Source: Azadirachta indica
Taxonomy: Eukaryota > Streptophyta > Magnoliopsida > Sapindales > Meliaceae
DNA: 64,000 nt
Reading direction: 5' to 3'
Assembly: GCA_022749755.1 (NCBI GenBank)
Contig: CM040443.1
Location: forward strand, 17,451,244 to 17,515,243
Position numbers and translations under genes: made by a program. This document shows, in pieces, positions 48,086-61,224 of this stretch (positions are counted from its first letter, which is position 1; each line of letters starts with the position of its first letter). The notes below the pieces were generated by a model. That model ran no database searches, was not told the DNA's origin, and was given only the letters and a program-made list of their open reading frames with translations.

Positions 48086-49439
48086 GAATATACTATTTAT
48101 ATTGTTATTTGTCTTTTAAGAGAATTAAGATTTATGTTTTTTTATTTAGAAATTTAAATGGATGATGTTTGGTTCAAAATAATAAATTAGTTTATTTTTA
48201 TTATTTTTGTTTACAAAATTAATTTATTAAAATTCAAATTTTCAAATAATTTTACACTTCTCAATTTTTATAATATATTTTAAAAATATTATGGAAAGCA
48301 TTCTTAATTTTTAAAATATCAAATAAAAAAGTACTATTTTATTTTTGTTTTTGTTTGGAGAAAATACAAGTTGAAAAAATTACACCGAGTCCCCCTCATT
48401 GACAAAGACTATATTAACCTTTATAATCTAATGCTATTATGCTAGTACTATTGCGCTTTAGCTATACTGAAAGTGGAGGTGGCAACTATGTTGCATCTTG
48501 CATAGACTTACTGCTTAAATTTTTTTAAAAATTTTTAATTTATTAAAATTATTAAAATATTACTATATATATATTTACAACTACTACTACATATGGTATT
48601 ATTTTTTTATTTTTAAAATATTTTTTAAACACATAAATTAATATTTGTGCTTATATTGACTCATATGTTGTCTTATTGTGCTTTTATAATTAAAATATGA
48701 ACTTAAGTGTTGTATTGATTCCACCTATTTATCATTTCTAGCTAGATTTAATAATTAGTTTATTAATAATCAACATTAAATTCATTTAAAAATAAAAATA
48801 GAACTATTATAATTATTAATAAAACTATTTTTCAAATGTGTGATATTATCAATGATCCATTTATTAATACAAAATATTAATTTGAATTGATATTTAAATG
48901 AAATGAACTAATTACAAATTAATTAGTTGACTAAAATACTTCATTATATTTCAAAATAATTTATCTAAATTAGTTTATTAAAATTTTAAATTAAAATCAT
49001 TATTTAGTTTTCATTCAAACTTACATAGGTTTCTTTTTAGATAATATTTAATTTGTTAAATTTAACTATATTAGATAATAAGTCTTTTTTTTTTTTTAAC
49101 TTTTGAGCTTAATGGAAATTTAAGATACAATTTACTTAATAAAATCATGGTTGCTATTTTTTTAATAATCTTTTTTTTAATTTAAAAGTTTAAATAATTT
49201 CACTAAATCTCCTCTAAAACATAATCCTAACTAATTAGCTTATTTATATCATTACTCACATAAAACTTATCACTTTTTTTTTCTTTTCTCTTTTTTATTA
49301 TTGATTTTCTGTCTCCTTAACATTTATTCATCAAGATTTTCAATTAAAGTAACTCTAATAAATTTTTATTATAAGAGTAACAAATGTAAAAGTATTTATT
49401 TTCAAATTTTTTTGAGATCTTTTATAAAAAATTAATATT
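48086..49439. other. AT-rich spacer, no gene seen
   Basis: This is low-complexity AT-rich DNA between the hAT relic and the first base that aligns with the window start. No ORF or repeat of known type was found. Confidence 0.55.
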
Positions 49440-50310
49440 TATAATTATATTTATAATTAAAAAAATATATCATTTAAATTGAGACATTTGTATATATTTA
49501 GTTCTCAAATTTTTTAAATTTTCAATTAAAATAACAAACGCTTTTATAGTTGGTTTATTTTATGTTTATATGCATGAAGCTTCTACTCTTTTTTTTCCTA
49601 AAGATTTTTTGAATCACATACAATTTTAAAAAGTATTTGAAAATTCTTAATTTATAATACTTTTTGTTCTAAAAATTAGATATTTTCAAAATTTACATTG
49701 CCTATCTTCTATGTCATGGTGACAATTTTGCACATAAAAGTTTAAAAAATAGTAAATTACAATATGATATACTTAATTTTAACATTTTAGTTCTCATTGA
49801 TCGTTAAAAGTGTGGCAATTCATGCTAAATGTATATGTATCTTATTATAATAGGTGAAGTAAAATTTTAGGTCAACATAAATCCGACCAATTTATAATTA
49901 TATCAAAATTTCAGTCAGAGCTAGGATTAATTTATTAATTGTGTCACCTATGTACGAAATAAGTGACACCATATGATGTAGTTAGATATTGTTGATAAAA
50001 AAGTTGCATTGATATTGTGACATAACATGACATGTTTAGTTAAATGTATTATATTTTTGTTGTCTCAACTAAATGCTATAATCTATTTAACATGATTAGA
50101 TACTACTAACATATTTAGCACTGTTAAAAATGAAATTGACTCATTTATTTTGATATAAAAATTTAACTAAATTAAATTTAATATTTTAAAAAATTAAAAA
50201 AATAGAAAAACCTATATAAATACATTAGTAATAAATAAGTATGCCAAATAGTTTTAAATATTATTCATTTAATAACAAACAAATTAAGCTAATTTTGAAT
50301 GATTACATCT
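49440..50310. repeat. 5' flank of copy B, right arm of the segmental duplication
   Basis: Collinear with 1-945. The divergence is visibly greater than in the exons, as expected for older neutral sequence. The left boundary of the duplication cannot be fixed, because copy A's flank runs off the window. Confidence 0.8.
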
Positions 50311-50950
50311 TATAAACAAATTGACCCTATATGATTATTTTTTAATCAATGTGTTTTCTGACGATAGAGTTATTATTCTTTGAGTCCTTCTTGTTTGCGG
50401 AAAGAATTTCAAAAACTAAAAGTTGTAAAAATATATAACTTAAGTCTTTGAAGTTTTAAAATTACATAATTTAAGGCATCCTTACTTTCTTCTTATTTCA
50501 TCCAAGTCTTTGACTAAGATTGATAGCTACAAATGGTTATTGTAAATGTTAACAAATATTGTAGAGACTATTTTAGCCCTAAAAATTGAATTTAATGATT
50601 AAAAGTCCATTTTAATGTTTATATCTTAAGTTATTTAAAAAAAAATTGAATTACTAGACAATATGTTAATCATATTCAATATTTTGATTGCTAATTTTTA
50701 TTTAACTTTTAAAAATTAGTAATGAAAATATTGAGTATGATTAATATATTGTCTAATATTAGGATTTTAAAAAAAAAAACTAAGTATGGGGATTACAATG
50801 GACTTTTAATAAGTAAATTGATTTTTAGGAATAAAGTAGGTGTTTCAAATGTTTGATAATATTAAATTGCTAATATTTTTAGGGATAAAATAGGTTTTTA
50901 ATTTATACTCATTTATTTATATTGAATTTGTGTTGTGACCTAAATTATCT
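50311..50950. other. Copy-B-specific upstream DNA containing a foldback element
   Basis: No counterpart was found upstream of copy A. The central part (50,565-50,840) is an imperfect palindrome, described separately. The rest is AT-rich without genes. Confidence 0.5.
50565..50840. repeat. Foldback (MITE-like) element of about 275 bp
   Basis: The left arm, containing TGATTAAAAGTCCATT and ACAATATGTTAATCATA, is an inverted copy of the right arm, containing TATGATTAATATATTGT and GGACTTTTAATAAGTA. The centre lies near 50,700. It is absent from copy A. Confidence 0.75.
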
Positions 50951-51104
50951 TCAAAAAGGAAAAAGACTAAACTGTTATGATTTAACAACAATATTTTTAA
51001 TTTATTATAATTCTAAAGTTTAGAGGTGAAAATATTGTTATCCTTTTGTGAACCTTTACCATGCATTTAAATTTTTGAAAAACTATTGCAAAGTAATAAT
51101 TAAA

Positions 51105-52182
51105 GAGTTATTATCACATACTTTCTTTAAAGTTTGAAATAATATCGCTTCAAAAATATTTTTTCAAAAATTACGATTGACCTCCTCTATTGCTACATAT
51201 CGATATAATCATTTAAAAGGGTTAAGGGCAAAAATATAAGTTCAACGTATTATTTTAAATTCAATTTGAAATAATAATATTTTCATCATAAATTTTATTA
51301 AAACAACAATTTAAAACATAATTTATCCAATTTTAACAAATTAGTCCCTATTATTATGACAAAATTAAAAGATGTTAAAAATCAAGGATAAAAATAAAAG
51401 TTTACTCTTAAGATTTTTTTTATTACAAATTAATATCATATAACTAAATTAAATTAAAATTTTATGTCATTAACATCCTAAAAAAAATATATATAATTCT
51501 AATAATATAATTTTTTAATTAAATAATTATAACAATTCATAAAATTATAAAAAAATAAAAACAAAAGATTCCTCCAATAAAAATAAAATATTAAAGAGTA
51601 AACTCTAAAAGTTTAATTAACAACAATAATAAACAATATAAATTAAGTTATCCTATATGGATATTCATAGATATTTTAAAAAATATTTGTATTTATATCT
51701 ATCTTAAACGAATATTATATACTCATACCATATCTATATTATATTTATTTTTATACTTACCACGTCTCACCATTAAGATAGGATTTACACGAATATCTTA
51801 ATGAGTTCTATAGTTTGTGTGAGTTTGAATACTTTATATCTTTTTCTTGTGCTTGTTCAATCTAATATAAGAAAGTTTTTAGATTAACATTTACTTAATT
51901 GGGGCAAATAAATAATTTTATACAATTTTATTAATTGTTTGGATAATAGGGATTAATTTATGAAAATTGAAAGAATTATATCTTGATGTGTTGTTTCTTC
52001 AAGGTTTATGGACTAAACATTATTACCCATTCAAGTGTGAAGATAAATTTGTAATGGCTGAAATTTTCTGTTAAATGGTTGTCATAGCTGGTAACAATGG
52101 GGGAAGTCAGAGATGATTTTCAAAAAAGATGCTTTTGAAGTGATATTATCCTAAACCTCAGGGAGGTATGTAATAATAACTC
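51105..52182. mobile_element. Mutator-like non-autonomous element in the copy B promoter, 1,078 bp
   Basis: Terminus GAGTTATTATCACATAC at 51,105 and its inverted partner ending at 52,182 pair over about 45 bp or more. Flanking 9-mers ATAATTAAA (51,096-51,104) and ATAATTTGA (52,183-52,191) form a slightly decayed 9-bp target duplication. Copy A has the unoccupied site ATAATTAAA once, at 3,578-3,586, with collinear sequence on both sides. The element therefore inserted after the duplication. No transposase. Confidence 0.85.
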
Positions 52183-52191
52183 ATAATTTGA

Positions 52192-52918
52192 AGATCTCTT
52201 GACCTCGATTGTTTAAAACAAACACGGTCAACGATATTTTACATTGTCTAATCGGAACAACTTCCTTTGTTCAAACGTTTTGTTTAATTTTGAGAAAAAA
52301 CAAAGAAAAAATAAGAATATAATAAATTGATTGATTTCTTGAAGAAGCTCTTTCGTACTAGTATTTGTAACACTGACTGTCGGAAAAAAAATGAAAGATC
52401 TTTTTCATTTGTTTACTCACTCTTACGCGTTTCCAAACCTTCTTCAACAAGTTTTATTTATTTACTTTTATTCCCAAATTGAGCGGAACAATCATCATCC
52501 TGCAATGGGAAATGGGATTTTCCAAAGCAAAAGTAGTAGAAATGATTATTCGAAAAAGAAAAAAAGAACAGAAAAAGAAAAATGAGAAGACTGAATGAAG
52601 TCAAGTGATTAAGACCTCCCTTTTGTCTATTTAGCTTGCTACGACCCTTTCTTATCATTCTATTCGGAATGCCTTTAATCAAGGTTTCTATTTGTTTCTT
52701 GATTTCTTAAGACTTGGGTAACAGTAAAAAGTTTTTAAAGTTGTGTAATGATGAGAAAGATGATCTCTTTCCTTTGATGCACGTCTTTGTACTATTAGAT
52801 TCCTCATTTCCTTCGTTGCACTGCATTTGCTAGTTTCTTCGCACGGAAGTAACTTCCTTCTCTTCTAACAATTTGGGTATTTGACAGTGTGATTTGTTAT
52901 TTCATTATTGTTATGCAG
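52192..52918 (+). promoter_or_regulatory. Promoter, leader and leader intron of copy B
   Basis: Collinear with 3,590-4,223. The probable leader intron runs from 52,684 (donor GTTTCT after AAG) to 52,918 (acceptor TTATGCAG). The ATG follows 18 bases later. The Mutator-like insertion lies about 500 bp upstream of this intron and may have displaced or replaced upstream control sequence. Confidence 0.5.
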
Positions 52919-52936
52919 ATTGATAAGCGAGAAGAT

Positions 52937-55900
52937 ATGATGGAAGTTGAAGGTAGTAGTAGCAGCAGTAGTAAGAAGAAAGCATTTCCCAATGACTATG
53001 GTTTCACTGATACTTTGTTTTCTTGGTCTCTTGAGGATATATCTAACAATAATCTTTTCAAGGAAAAGGTTTGATTTCTTCTCCATTTTCATCTTCTATT
53101 TTGCAGCTTTTTCAGTAATTTATTGCAGATTCTTCTGAAACTGCGGTTATATCTTTATCAAGATTAACTTATTATGCTTACCCCCACCGATTCCTTTTTT
53201 ATTTTTATACATTACTTGTCAATTCTAATGTCTATAGTTTAGATCATTTTTCAAAGAGGGTCAAAATTCTGCTCTGTAAAGATTTTTAGTTCTCTGAGGT
53301 TGGGACTTGATGTGATCGAAGAGCATGATCATGAGAGAATTCGAATTCATTATTTTGTTGATAAGTTGGTTTACATTTTATTGTTTGTACTCTGAATTGG
53401 CAGTTTGTTTGATACTGTTATTAGTATGTCTAGCATTTCTCTTTCAATTTTGAGTATGCTTTTCCAATTGAGACGACCAATATTGTCCTAAGATCAGATT
53501 AGCCATATTGAGGATGTTAAACTAACTTAGTTCTCAAGGAACGTGGGAGAAGACTACCTGCTAGGAAAATTACTATACGAACATGTTTAAGAACGGAGCT
53601 GATAGCTGTTTAGCAAGTAATCAATTGTTATTTGTTGAGTCAGTACTGGACCGAAAACTTTAAACTTGAGGTAGAGCCCAAAAAGTAATATTGAAGCTCT
53701 TCAACATTATCTCTCACATGCAAGCATGAACTCATTGTAATGGGCTTGTCACAGGATCTAAATAATTATAATTTAATATGCAGTGCTGGGGGTTTTCAAA
53801 CATAATACTATAAGGTCAATCTAATGTCATGTTAAGTTATTACTTGACTTAGAAGCTTAAGCTTGAAGGTAAATGCCCCATAGCTCTTTAATAATAACTA
53901 TTTTCTCATACATACTAATTAGGTTTAAAGCTGTGCATTTAAAGGATGTTCCTTGATCTGTTCAAACAATTGGAGAAGTTCTTATCTGCATTTCATTTGA
54001 AGGACTATTTCCATAGACTTTAAAAGTATTTTCCACATCAATACCATTTGATGTTCATCTTCTTCAATTGATGAGATGATTGACCAACAAGTTTTAGATG
54101 AGGCTTCTCTTATTTGTGAAGGATTTCACATCAAGTCTTAGGCACTCACTATTTCTTATTAACAAATTTAGCTCCAAACATAGTAGCATTAAGGCTATAA
54201 ATTGTTTATGCAAGTGCTTTCATTTATCCTATGAGGCTAGATAAACAGGAATGTGTGACTGGTCGTCTTATGAGCAAACCTTTAAACATCCACACTTGTT
54301 GTCTAGCTGTGTTTCTGCTGTATATTAGATCTAAGATCTTCGTGGTATTGTCCTCTTAACACGTTTATGCCAGTTAGGCTTGTCTTATATTTGAATTTAT
54401 ACTGTCTGTCAAATATCTCATTCTATATTCTTTTCTGAACTGAACCACTGTCAAATCCTTGCAGGTGGAAAAAATTCCATTATCATTTCAATCTGTTCAT
54501 CAATATTTTGGGTCATTTGTTATTCCTTTATTGGAAGAAACACGAGCTCAGCTGTTTTCAAGCATGGAAAATATTTCAAGAGCACCTTTTGCTGAAGTAG
54601 TTGCTTTTGAGGAATCCAAGCCATATGGAACAAAGTTACATGATGTTCAGGTCGATAACTGGAAGAACAGATTCAGTAATCATGGTAAAGAGCCATACAA
54701 AACATTGCCAGGGGATGTTTTAGTCCTGGCAGATGCTAAGCCCGAAACTGTTGATGATTTACAGAGGGTGGAAAGGGTGTGGACTTTTTTATCAGTCATA
54801 AAAGTGGCAGAGGATGAGGATAAAACTGATACCACTTCAACTTGCTTCAAAGTTAGGGTCGGTAAAGACATCCAAGTCAATGACAATAGCAAATCACTAT
54901 ATGTGATTTTCTTGTCAAATATACTTCCTAACCGAAGAATATGGAACTCATTGCGTAAGCATAGAAATTTGAGGATAATCAAGGAAATTTTATGCCCTGA
55001 TGTGGTGGTAAGTGTTTCATAGATTATTTCTTTTTTTCGGATTTTCTTTTTCTTGATGCCATAATATTAGCATTAGATTTTCTTTTCTATCAGTCATAAA
55101 TGTTTCATAGTTTAATGTACTCTTGCTTTCTGACAATAACTGTTGAGATTTTAATTGGAATTTTCATTCTAAGTGTCAGGCTGAGAAAGAATGTGAACTC
55201 TATCCTGTGCAAAGTGAGCGGATGTGGGATGAGATATCTGGTCATCGTTTATCATCTGTCCTGAATGATTCACAACTAGAGGCTGTTTATTCTTGTCTTG
55301 ATAGAACACAATGCGATCTTGACGACAAGGGCACTGTTGACCTTATATGGGGTCCTCCAGGGACGGGGAAAACTAAAACTGTTAGCATGCTGGTCTTTAT
55401 TCTATTGAAAATGAATTGCAGAACACTTGTTTGTGCTCCAACAAATGTTGCAATTAAAGAAGTGGCCTCTCGCGTTCTAACGTTAGTGAAAGAATCAGTT
55501 GAAAAAGATTCTTGTGGACATACTCTGTTTTATCCGTTGGGAGAGATTCTCTTATTTGGAAATAATGAGCGACTCAATGTTGATGCAGGAATTGAAGAAA
55601 TATATTTGGATTATCGCATTAAGAGGCTGGCAGAGTGCTTTGCACCGCTCACTGGTTGGAGGCATTGCTTTGCTTCCATGATAGGTTTTTTGGAGGATTG
55701 TGTTCCTCAATACCATGTCTTTTTGGAAAATGAATTGATGAAGGAGGGAGATGGTAATAAAGATGAGATCAAAGCAAGAGAGTGTGGGAAGGAAATTGAT
55801 CGGAGCAAGCCTTTTCTTCAGTTTATGAGAGAAAGATTTGAATGGACTGCAACTCCACTTAGGAATTGCATTTTTAATTTATGTACTCATGTACCCAAAA

Positions 55901-57993
55901 GTTACATTTTGGAAAATAATTTTCAAGGCATGGTAGCCCTCATAAATTTACTTGATTCTTTGGAAACTTTATTGTTTCAAGACTGTGTGGTTTCTGAAGA
56001 AATTGAGGAACTTTTTTCACATTCAGCAGTTGAAGATTTCTCTCGGGCATTTTTGAGTAAAAAGTACCTGTTGCACTTGCACCAGAAGAGAAGTGAATGT
56101 CATTCTGTTTTAAGAAATCTTCAGAGTTCTCTTAATGATCTTGACCTTCCAAGTGCTATGAGCAAAGAATCTCTTAAGGATTTCTGTCTTAGAACAGCTT
56201 CCTTAATTTTTTCCACTGCTGCTAGTTCTTTTAATCTGTATACAGTTGCACTGAAGTTTCTGGTCATTGATGAAGCTGCCCAGCTGAAAGAGAGTGAGTC
56301 AACCATACCTCTACAACTCCAGGGTATAAAGCATGCTATTCTCATTGGTGATGACTGCCAATTGCCAGCAGTGGTTGAAAGCAATGTAGGTTGTTGGTAT
56401 TTGGACATGTTCTTTCCTTTTTCTCCTTTGCATACTCTACTTCTAATGTTTGAACTTGAGTTCGAATATTTTTATTTCTATACATTTTTATATTTGCATC
56501 TTCTCTTATTCATTTTTCTTTTATCCTTTATTCTTTCAATCAGGTTTCTTATGGAGCTTGTTTTGGTAGAAGTTTGTTTGAGAGGTTGAGCTGTTTGGGG
56601 CACCCAAAACACCTACTCAGCATGCAGTACAGAATGCATCCATCCATTAGTTTCTTTCCAAACTCGTACTTTTATAACAACAAGATTATTGATGCTCCAA
56701 ATGTTGAAAAGGGAAGCTATGAAAAACACTATTTGCCGGGGCCAATGTATGGTCCATATTCATTCATCAATATATTTGGTGGAAGAGAAGAGTTCACTGA
56801 CAGCTATAGCAATATGGTTGAGGTATCTGCAGTGATGAAAATTTTGCAGAACTTGTACAAAGGTATGTGTTCGAGTCTCATTTCATATTACCATATAAGG
56901 ATACATTTCTTTTAACATGTGAACTATTAGCATCATTGTATAAACTTATTATTTAATTGATTGACTTCTGATACTGCCTTTGAGAAACAATTTATGCTTC
57001 ACGTCTTGTGTACTTGGTTTTGCTACCATGATTGTTTTTTCCATCGAACATTATATACTATATTCCCTTTCTAGATTAAAGCATGCAATAATCCATATTA
57101 TTGCTTGTTGTCAATCATAATTTTTCTTTTTCTTTTTCTTTTTTCTTTTTTTACAAAAGGAAAAACAGAGGAAAGGTGATTACTTAGGTGCAATGCTGCA
57201 ATTAAATTGATTGAAATATATAATTATTAGATAAATGAAATAGTGTGAGCATTCTGACTGCATCACTGAGGAAGTGATATGTGTGTGCATCAACAAAATC
57301 AGCATCTTCATATCATAGTCTATTGAAAAATGTCTATCAAGGTGAAGTCTTTCATTTTATTTATTTGCTATGGATAGTTATGATTAATAATAATATATAT
57401 CTCCTTTCTCATATCCATGTAATCTATAATGTGCAGCTTGGAGAGGCTCAAAACAGACAGTTAGCGTTGGTATAGTGTCGCCTTACAATGCTCAAGTAGC
57501 GACAATTCAAGGAAAACTTGGAAGTAAATATGAGCACAAGGATGGCTTTTCTGTGAAAGTGAAGTCCATTGATGGTTTCCAGGGAGGAGAAGAGGACATT
57601 ATAATACTGTCAGCTGTAAGATCCAACAGTGGTGGATCAATTGGATTCTTATCCAAGCCTCAGAGAGTTAATGTTGCTCTTACAAGGGCTAGGTAATACT
57701 TAAAATCTTACAATACATTGTGTTTGGTTTATTTTTAACATCCATGGTGAATAACTACTGTCCATTTGACACATTGTAGGCACTGTCTTTGGATTTTGGG
57801 GAATGAAGCAACTTTAATTCGTACTGAATCTGTTTGGGAAACCTTAATCCGTGATGCTAAGGCTCGTCATTGTTTCTTTAATGCTGATGAAGATAAGGAT
57901 TTGGCCAAAGCAATATCAGAGGGCATGAAAGAGCTTGATGAATTGGATAAATTGCTTAACGGGAAAAGCATACTTCTTAAACTAAAGATTTAA
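52937..57993 (+). CDS. Copy B: Upf1/Sen1-like SF1 helicase, 889 aa, UvrD and TPR parts absent
   Basis: Exons 52937-53068, 54465-55007, 55180-56385, 56544-56862, 57437-57692 and 57780-57993 join in phase with GT-AG introns. They give 890 codons including a TAA at 57,991. Motifs are Walker A GPPGTGKT (about 283-290), motif Ia [13 protein letters not shown] (about 589-592), [10 protein letters not shown] (about 615-621), [10 protein letters not shown] (about 651-660), [10 protein letters not shown] (around 781) and [10 protein letters not shown] (about 812-819). All the main motifs look intact, so an ATP-dependent nucleic acid helicase is plausible; its substrate is unknown. The start ATGATG agrees with copy A. 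Similarity to copy A ends near codon 884, and the protein closes on a few novel residues. Expression is not shown by the sequence. Confidence 0.85.
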
Positions 57994-60030
57994 AGGTATG
58001 CTTAATGCCCCAAAACGATGAAATGTTGACAACAGCAGTCTCTAAGATTAAAGCCCCAAAACTACGTGTAACAGGTCGTAGTAACGTTGGCTAAAACAAA
58101 AGATTACATGATTCGTTTCTTTTGGTAATTCATTGGAAGTAATAACAATTTTATTTTAAAATCTATTTTATTAGTCTGTGTATTCTTTGTGGTTTTAACT
58201 TATATGATTGTCATATTGTAATATATACCTTCAAACTTTTAAGAGTGTTAGATACCTTTTGAATTTTAAAAAAAACCTGAAGATATCTTGGATTTAATTT
58301 TTATTAAATTGATTTATTAGAGTATTATCATTTAATCCCTAAACTTAATAAAAAAATAAAATAAAATATTTTTTCTTGTTATTGACAATCCAATTCCTAT
58401 TATTTTTAATATATTTGAAACTCCAATGTTAAGCTTTAAAATGTTTGTTTTATTTTACTATTTTTAAAAAATTTGAGAAATAAAAGTACTATTTATTTAA
58501 ATTAAAATAATAATAATTATTTTGGATAAAATTTTATTCTAAAATGTTTCTAATATATTTTTAAGTAATAATTTAGTAATTTATTGATCATAAATTTTTT
58601 TTAAAAAAATGCATAATATTTTATTTAATAAAAATTTATATTATTTTTTATTGACAAAATAATAAATTTAATTCACTTATTATAATTTATTATTTTTTAT
58701 GACAGATATTTATATAGGTTAATTTACCCCAACATATTTAGATATTCCTATGCATCCTTCTAATTTTTGAAAAAACAACTAGATTCTTTATCCAAAATAT
58801 ATTATTCTCTTTATTTTAATTAAAAATAAAAGTAAAATAGTTATTTTTACTATTTTTTATAAGGGGTGGAGTGATAACTTTCAATAAATTGATGGTATAT
58901 CTAATATATATCAATAATTTAGGAGCAAAAATAAAAATAATCCTAAATTATAATTTATAGGAATTAAATTTAGTGTTGTTTCAATTGAATGGATAATATA
59001 TATATATATATATATACATACTTTTATATTCTTATTTAATAGTTTAATATCGTTTTGATTAAAAAAAAAATTAAAAGAGAGTTTTGGTTATCTTATTTGA
59101 CATAAATATAACATATATGTATATTTTCTTTTATTTATATTAATTATATACTTGATAATTTTTTTAGAAAGTACAATAAAATTAATATAATTTTTAAATA
59201 TTTATATTAAATAAAGTATTATACGTGTTTTTATTTAAAACATCTCATGACATTACTAAAAAAGTTTAAAAAAAAAAGATGAGGAGCATTTTAATATATA
59301 ATTTTATTCAAATTTATTGTTTGTATTTTAATTTAAATAAATAATATTTTTATTTCAAAAGTTTTTTAAAAATAATAAAGACATTTAACATTTTAGACTA
59401 TCTTTGCTAAGTTTATTATCACAAATCAATATACGTTTCTAAGTTAAAATAATTTATTCTTAATTCTTAAAAATTACTTTTGTATGTAGACTATCTTTTG
59501 GCATTAGTGTACTCATTCGTCCTTTTCAGGTTTTTAGTGATGTTAGAGATATGGTAATTAAGAAGAAAAATATTATATCAGCAAAAGATTTTTATTATTT
59601 TTGTTAGACTTGTCTAAACAAGTTTGTTTGCATAGTGATGTAGTGAAGACTTGTGAACATGGCTGGTATACATTTGCTATCTTGATGTATCTACGAAGCT
59701 TAAATATGAGCTTGTGTTAGAGATTTCAACTTTTTGTAGAACCATCATGTTAATGTAATGTTTATACATTTTGTGTAAGTTTTATGGTTTATTACATAGG
59801 TGTTCAAAGCCCAAACTTGTTGATTTGTTGTAGTGATTATTAGATAGTAGTTGATGTTTGAAATTATATTTAAGATACTCAAAGTTTAAAATTACCAGTT
59901 TTAAATTTGGCATATGTGCAAATTATAAGGGAAGTTTTGCTAAAATTTTTCTAGAATTCAGGGTGCTATATAGATAACATAGTTATATTAGAGTTGTTTT
60001 TGTGAAATAGAAAAGAAAACAAAGACATAA
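57994..60030. other. AT-rich 3' flank of copy B, no gene seen
   Basis: The first 100 bases or so are less AT-rich and may be the 3' UTR of copy B. The rest is AT-rich with a (TA)n run at about 58,995-59,015. A segment at about 58,800-58,950 resembles 61,090-61,210. No ORF was recognised. Confidence 0.5.
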
Positions 60031-60036
60031 ATTTAC

Positions 60037-60150
60037 AAAGCCAATTCCAATAGACTTATTGGAGGGTCCACTGGTGTGCATCCTACTGGGGAATTGAACC
60101 TATGTGCCGACTATGAGTTAGGTGCTTTAACAATTCAGTCATAGATATTC
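60037..60150 (-). other. Nuclear insertion of plastid DNA (trnI-CAU and adjacent spacer)
   Basis: On the minus strand this matches plastid trnI-CAU: D-arm TGACTGAATTGTTAAAGC, anticodon loop CTCATAG with anticodon CAU (plus 60,113-60,115), T-arm TAGGTTCAATTCC, and a TGCA 3' end. It is followed by the spacer that lies between trnI and ycf2 in plastid genomes (GGACCCTCCAATAAGTC and on). Several substitutions disrupt stem pairs, so this is an old nuclear copy and not a working tRNA gene. Confidence 0.8.
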
Positions 60151-60284
60151 AGTAAGGATCCTCTAAAATACTAATGCGGCAAATTGTTGAGTCTCAACCT
60201 ATCATTTATTAACATATATCATATGTGCTCACCTTTTATTGAAAGCTATCACTTCAATAAAATGATTATTTTACCCTTTGTTTA

Positions 60285-61095
60285 ATTATTGGATATTGAT
60301 AAATACTCCCTAAAGTTTTAAAAAAGATAAATAATCTCTTGAAGTATGAAAAAATAACAAATATCCCATGTAGTTACTATGTAATCATGTAAAATAACTT
60401 ACACTTATCTATTTTAAGGCATAAATTTATTATTTTAACTCTATTATTAATATATAATGATCAATATAACCTTATGATTTATTTTTTTGATAATTATTAC
60501 TATAATTTTATTCTTATTATATTAATTTATAACAAAAATAATTAAAATAGATTGCAAATAATATTTGAATTATAGGGATTATGTTCTGTATAATTTTGAG
60601 AATTTTTTTTGATAAATTATTTTCAATATCGAATTTTAGGATTTATATATAACACAAATATTATAACAAATAGAATTTATGTTATTCACATATTTGGGAT
60701 ACATAATTATTTGTACAATTTATAATGTTGAGAGTATTTATATAATTTATACATATCATATTAATTTATAAATCAAATAATTTAAGCAATTTATGTAATT
60801 TATAACCAAAAATTCTAAAACATATTGAATATTATTAATATAGTGAGAATAAAATTGTTTAAAATAATAATCAATTAGAGGCTAATTATAAAAAATGTTG
60901 AATACATAATTGTCAAAAATTAAATCATAAGGTTTGATAATTATATATTTATGTGTCCTCTAAATATATAAGGGTAAGGTAGATATTTTGCATGATTATA
61001 AGTGACTCAAAGGGATATCTGTAGTTTTTCTCTACTTTAGGGGGATATTTTTCATTTCTGAAATCTCAGAGGAGTATCAATATCCCTTAATTAAA
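60285..61095. mobile_element. Mutator-like TIR element, about 0.8 kb
   Basis: The left stretch from about 60,285 (GGATATTGATAAATACTCCC) is matched in inverted form by the right stretch ending about 61,095 (GAGTATCAATATCCCTTAA). Imperfect pairing continues inwards for about 120 bp. The interior has no transposase. A target duplication could not be fixed with certainty. Its ends resemble the sequence at 946. Confidence 0.6.
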
Positions 61096-61224
61096 ATAAA
61101 GGTAAAATAGTCATTTCACCATTGTTTATAGATGGAGCGATGACTTTTAATAAAATATAAGCATATCTGATATATGTCAATCAATGATAGAATAAGGCTA
61201 AATTAATCCTCAAATAATTTTAAA

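Noticed and set aside
60077..60150. A functional tRNA-Ile(CAU) or tRNA-Met gene
   Set aside because: The sequence follows plastid trnI-CAU and its spacer but has stem-disrupting changes and partial loss at the 5' end. A plastid-derived fragment explains it better.
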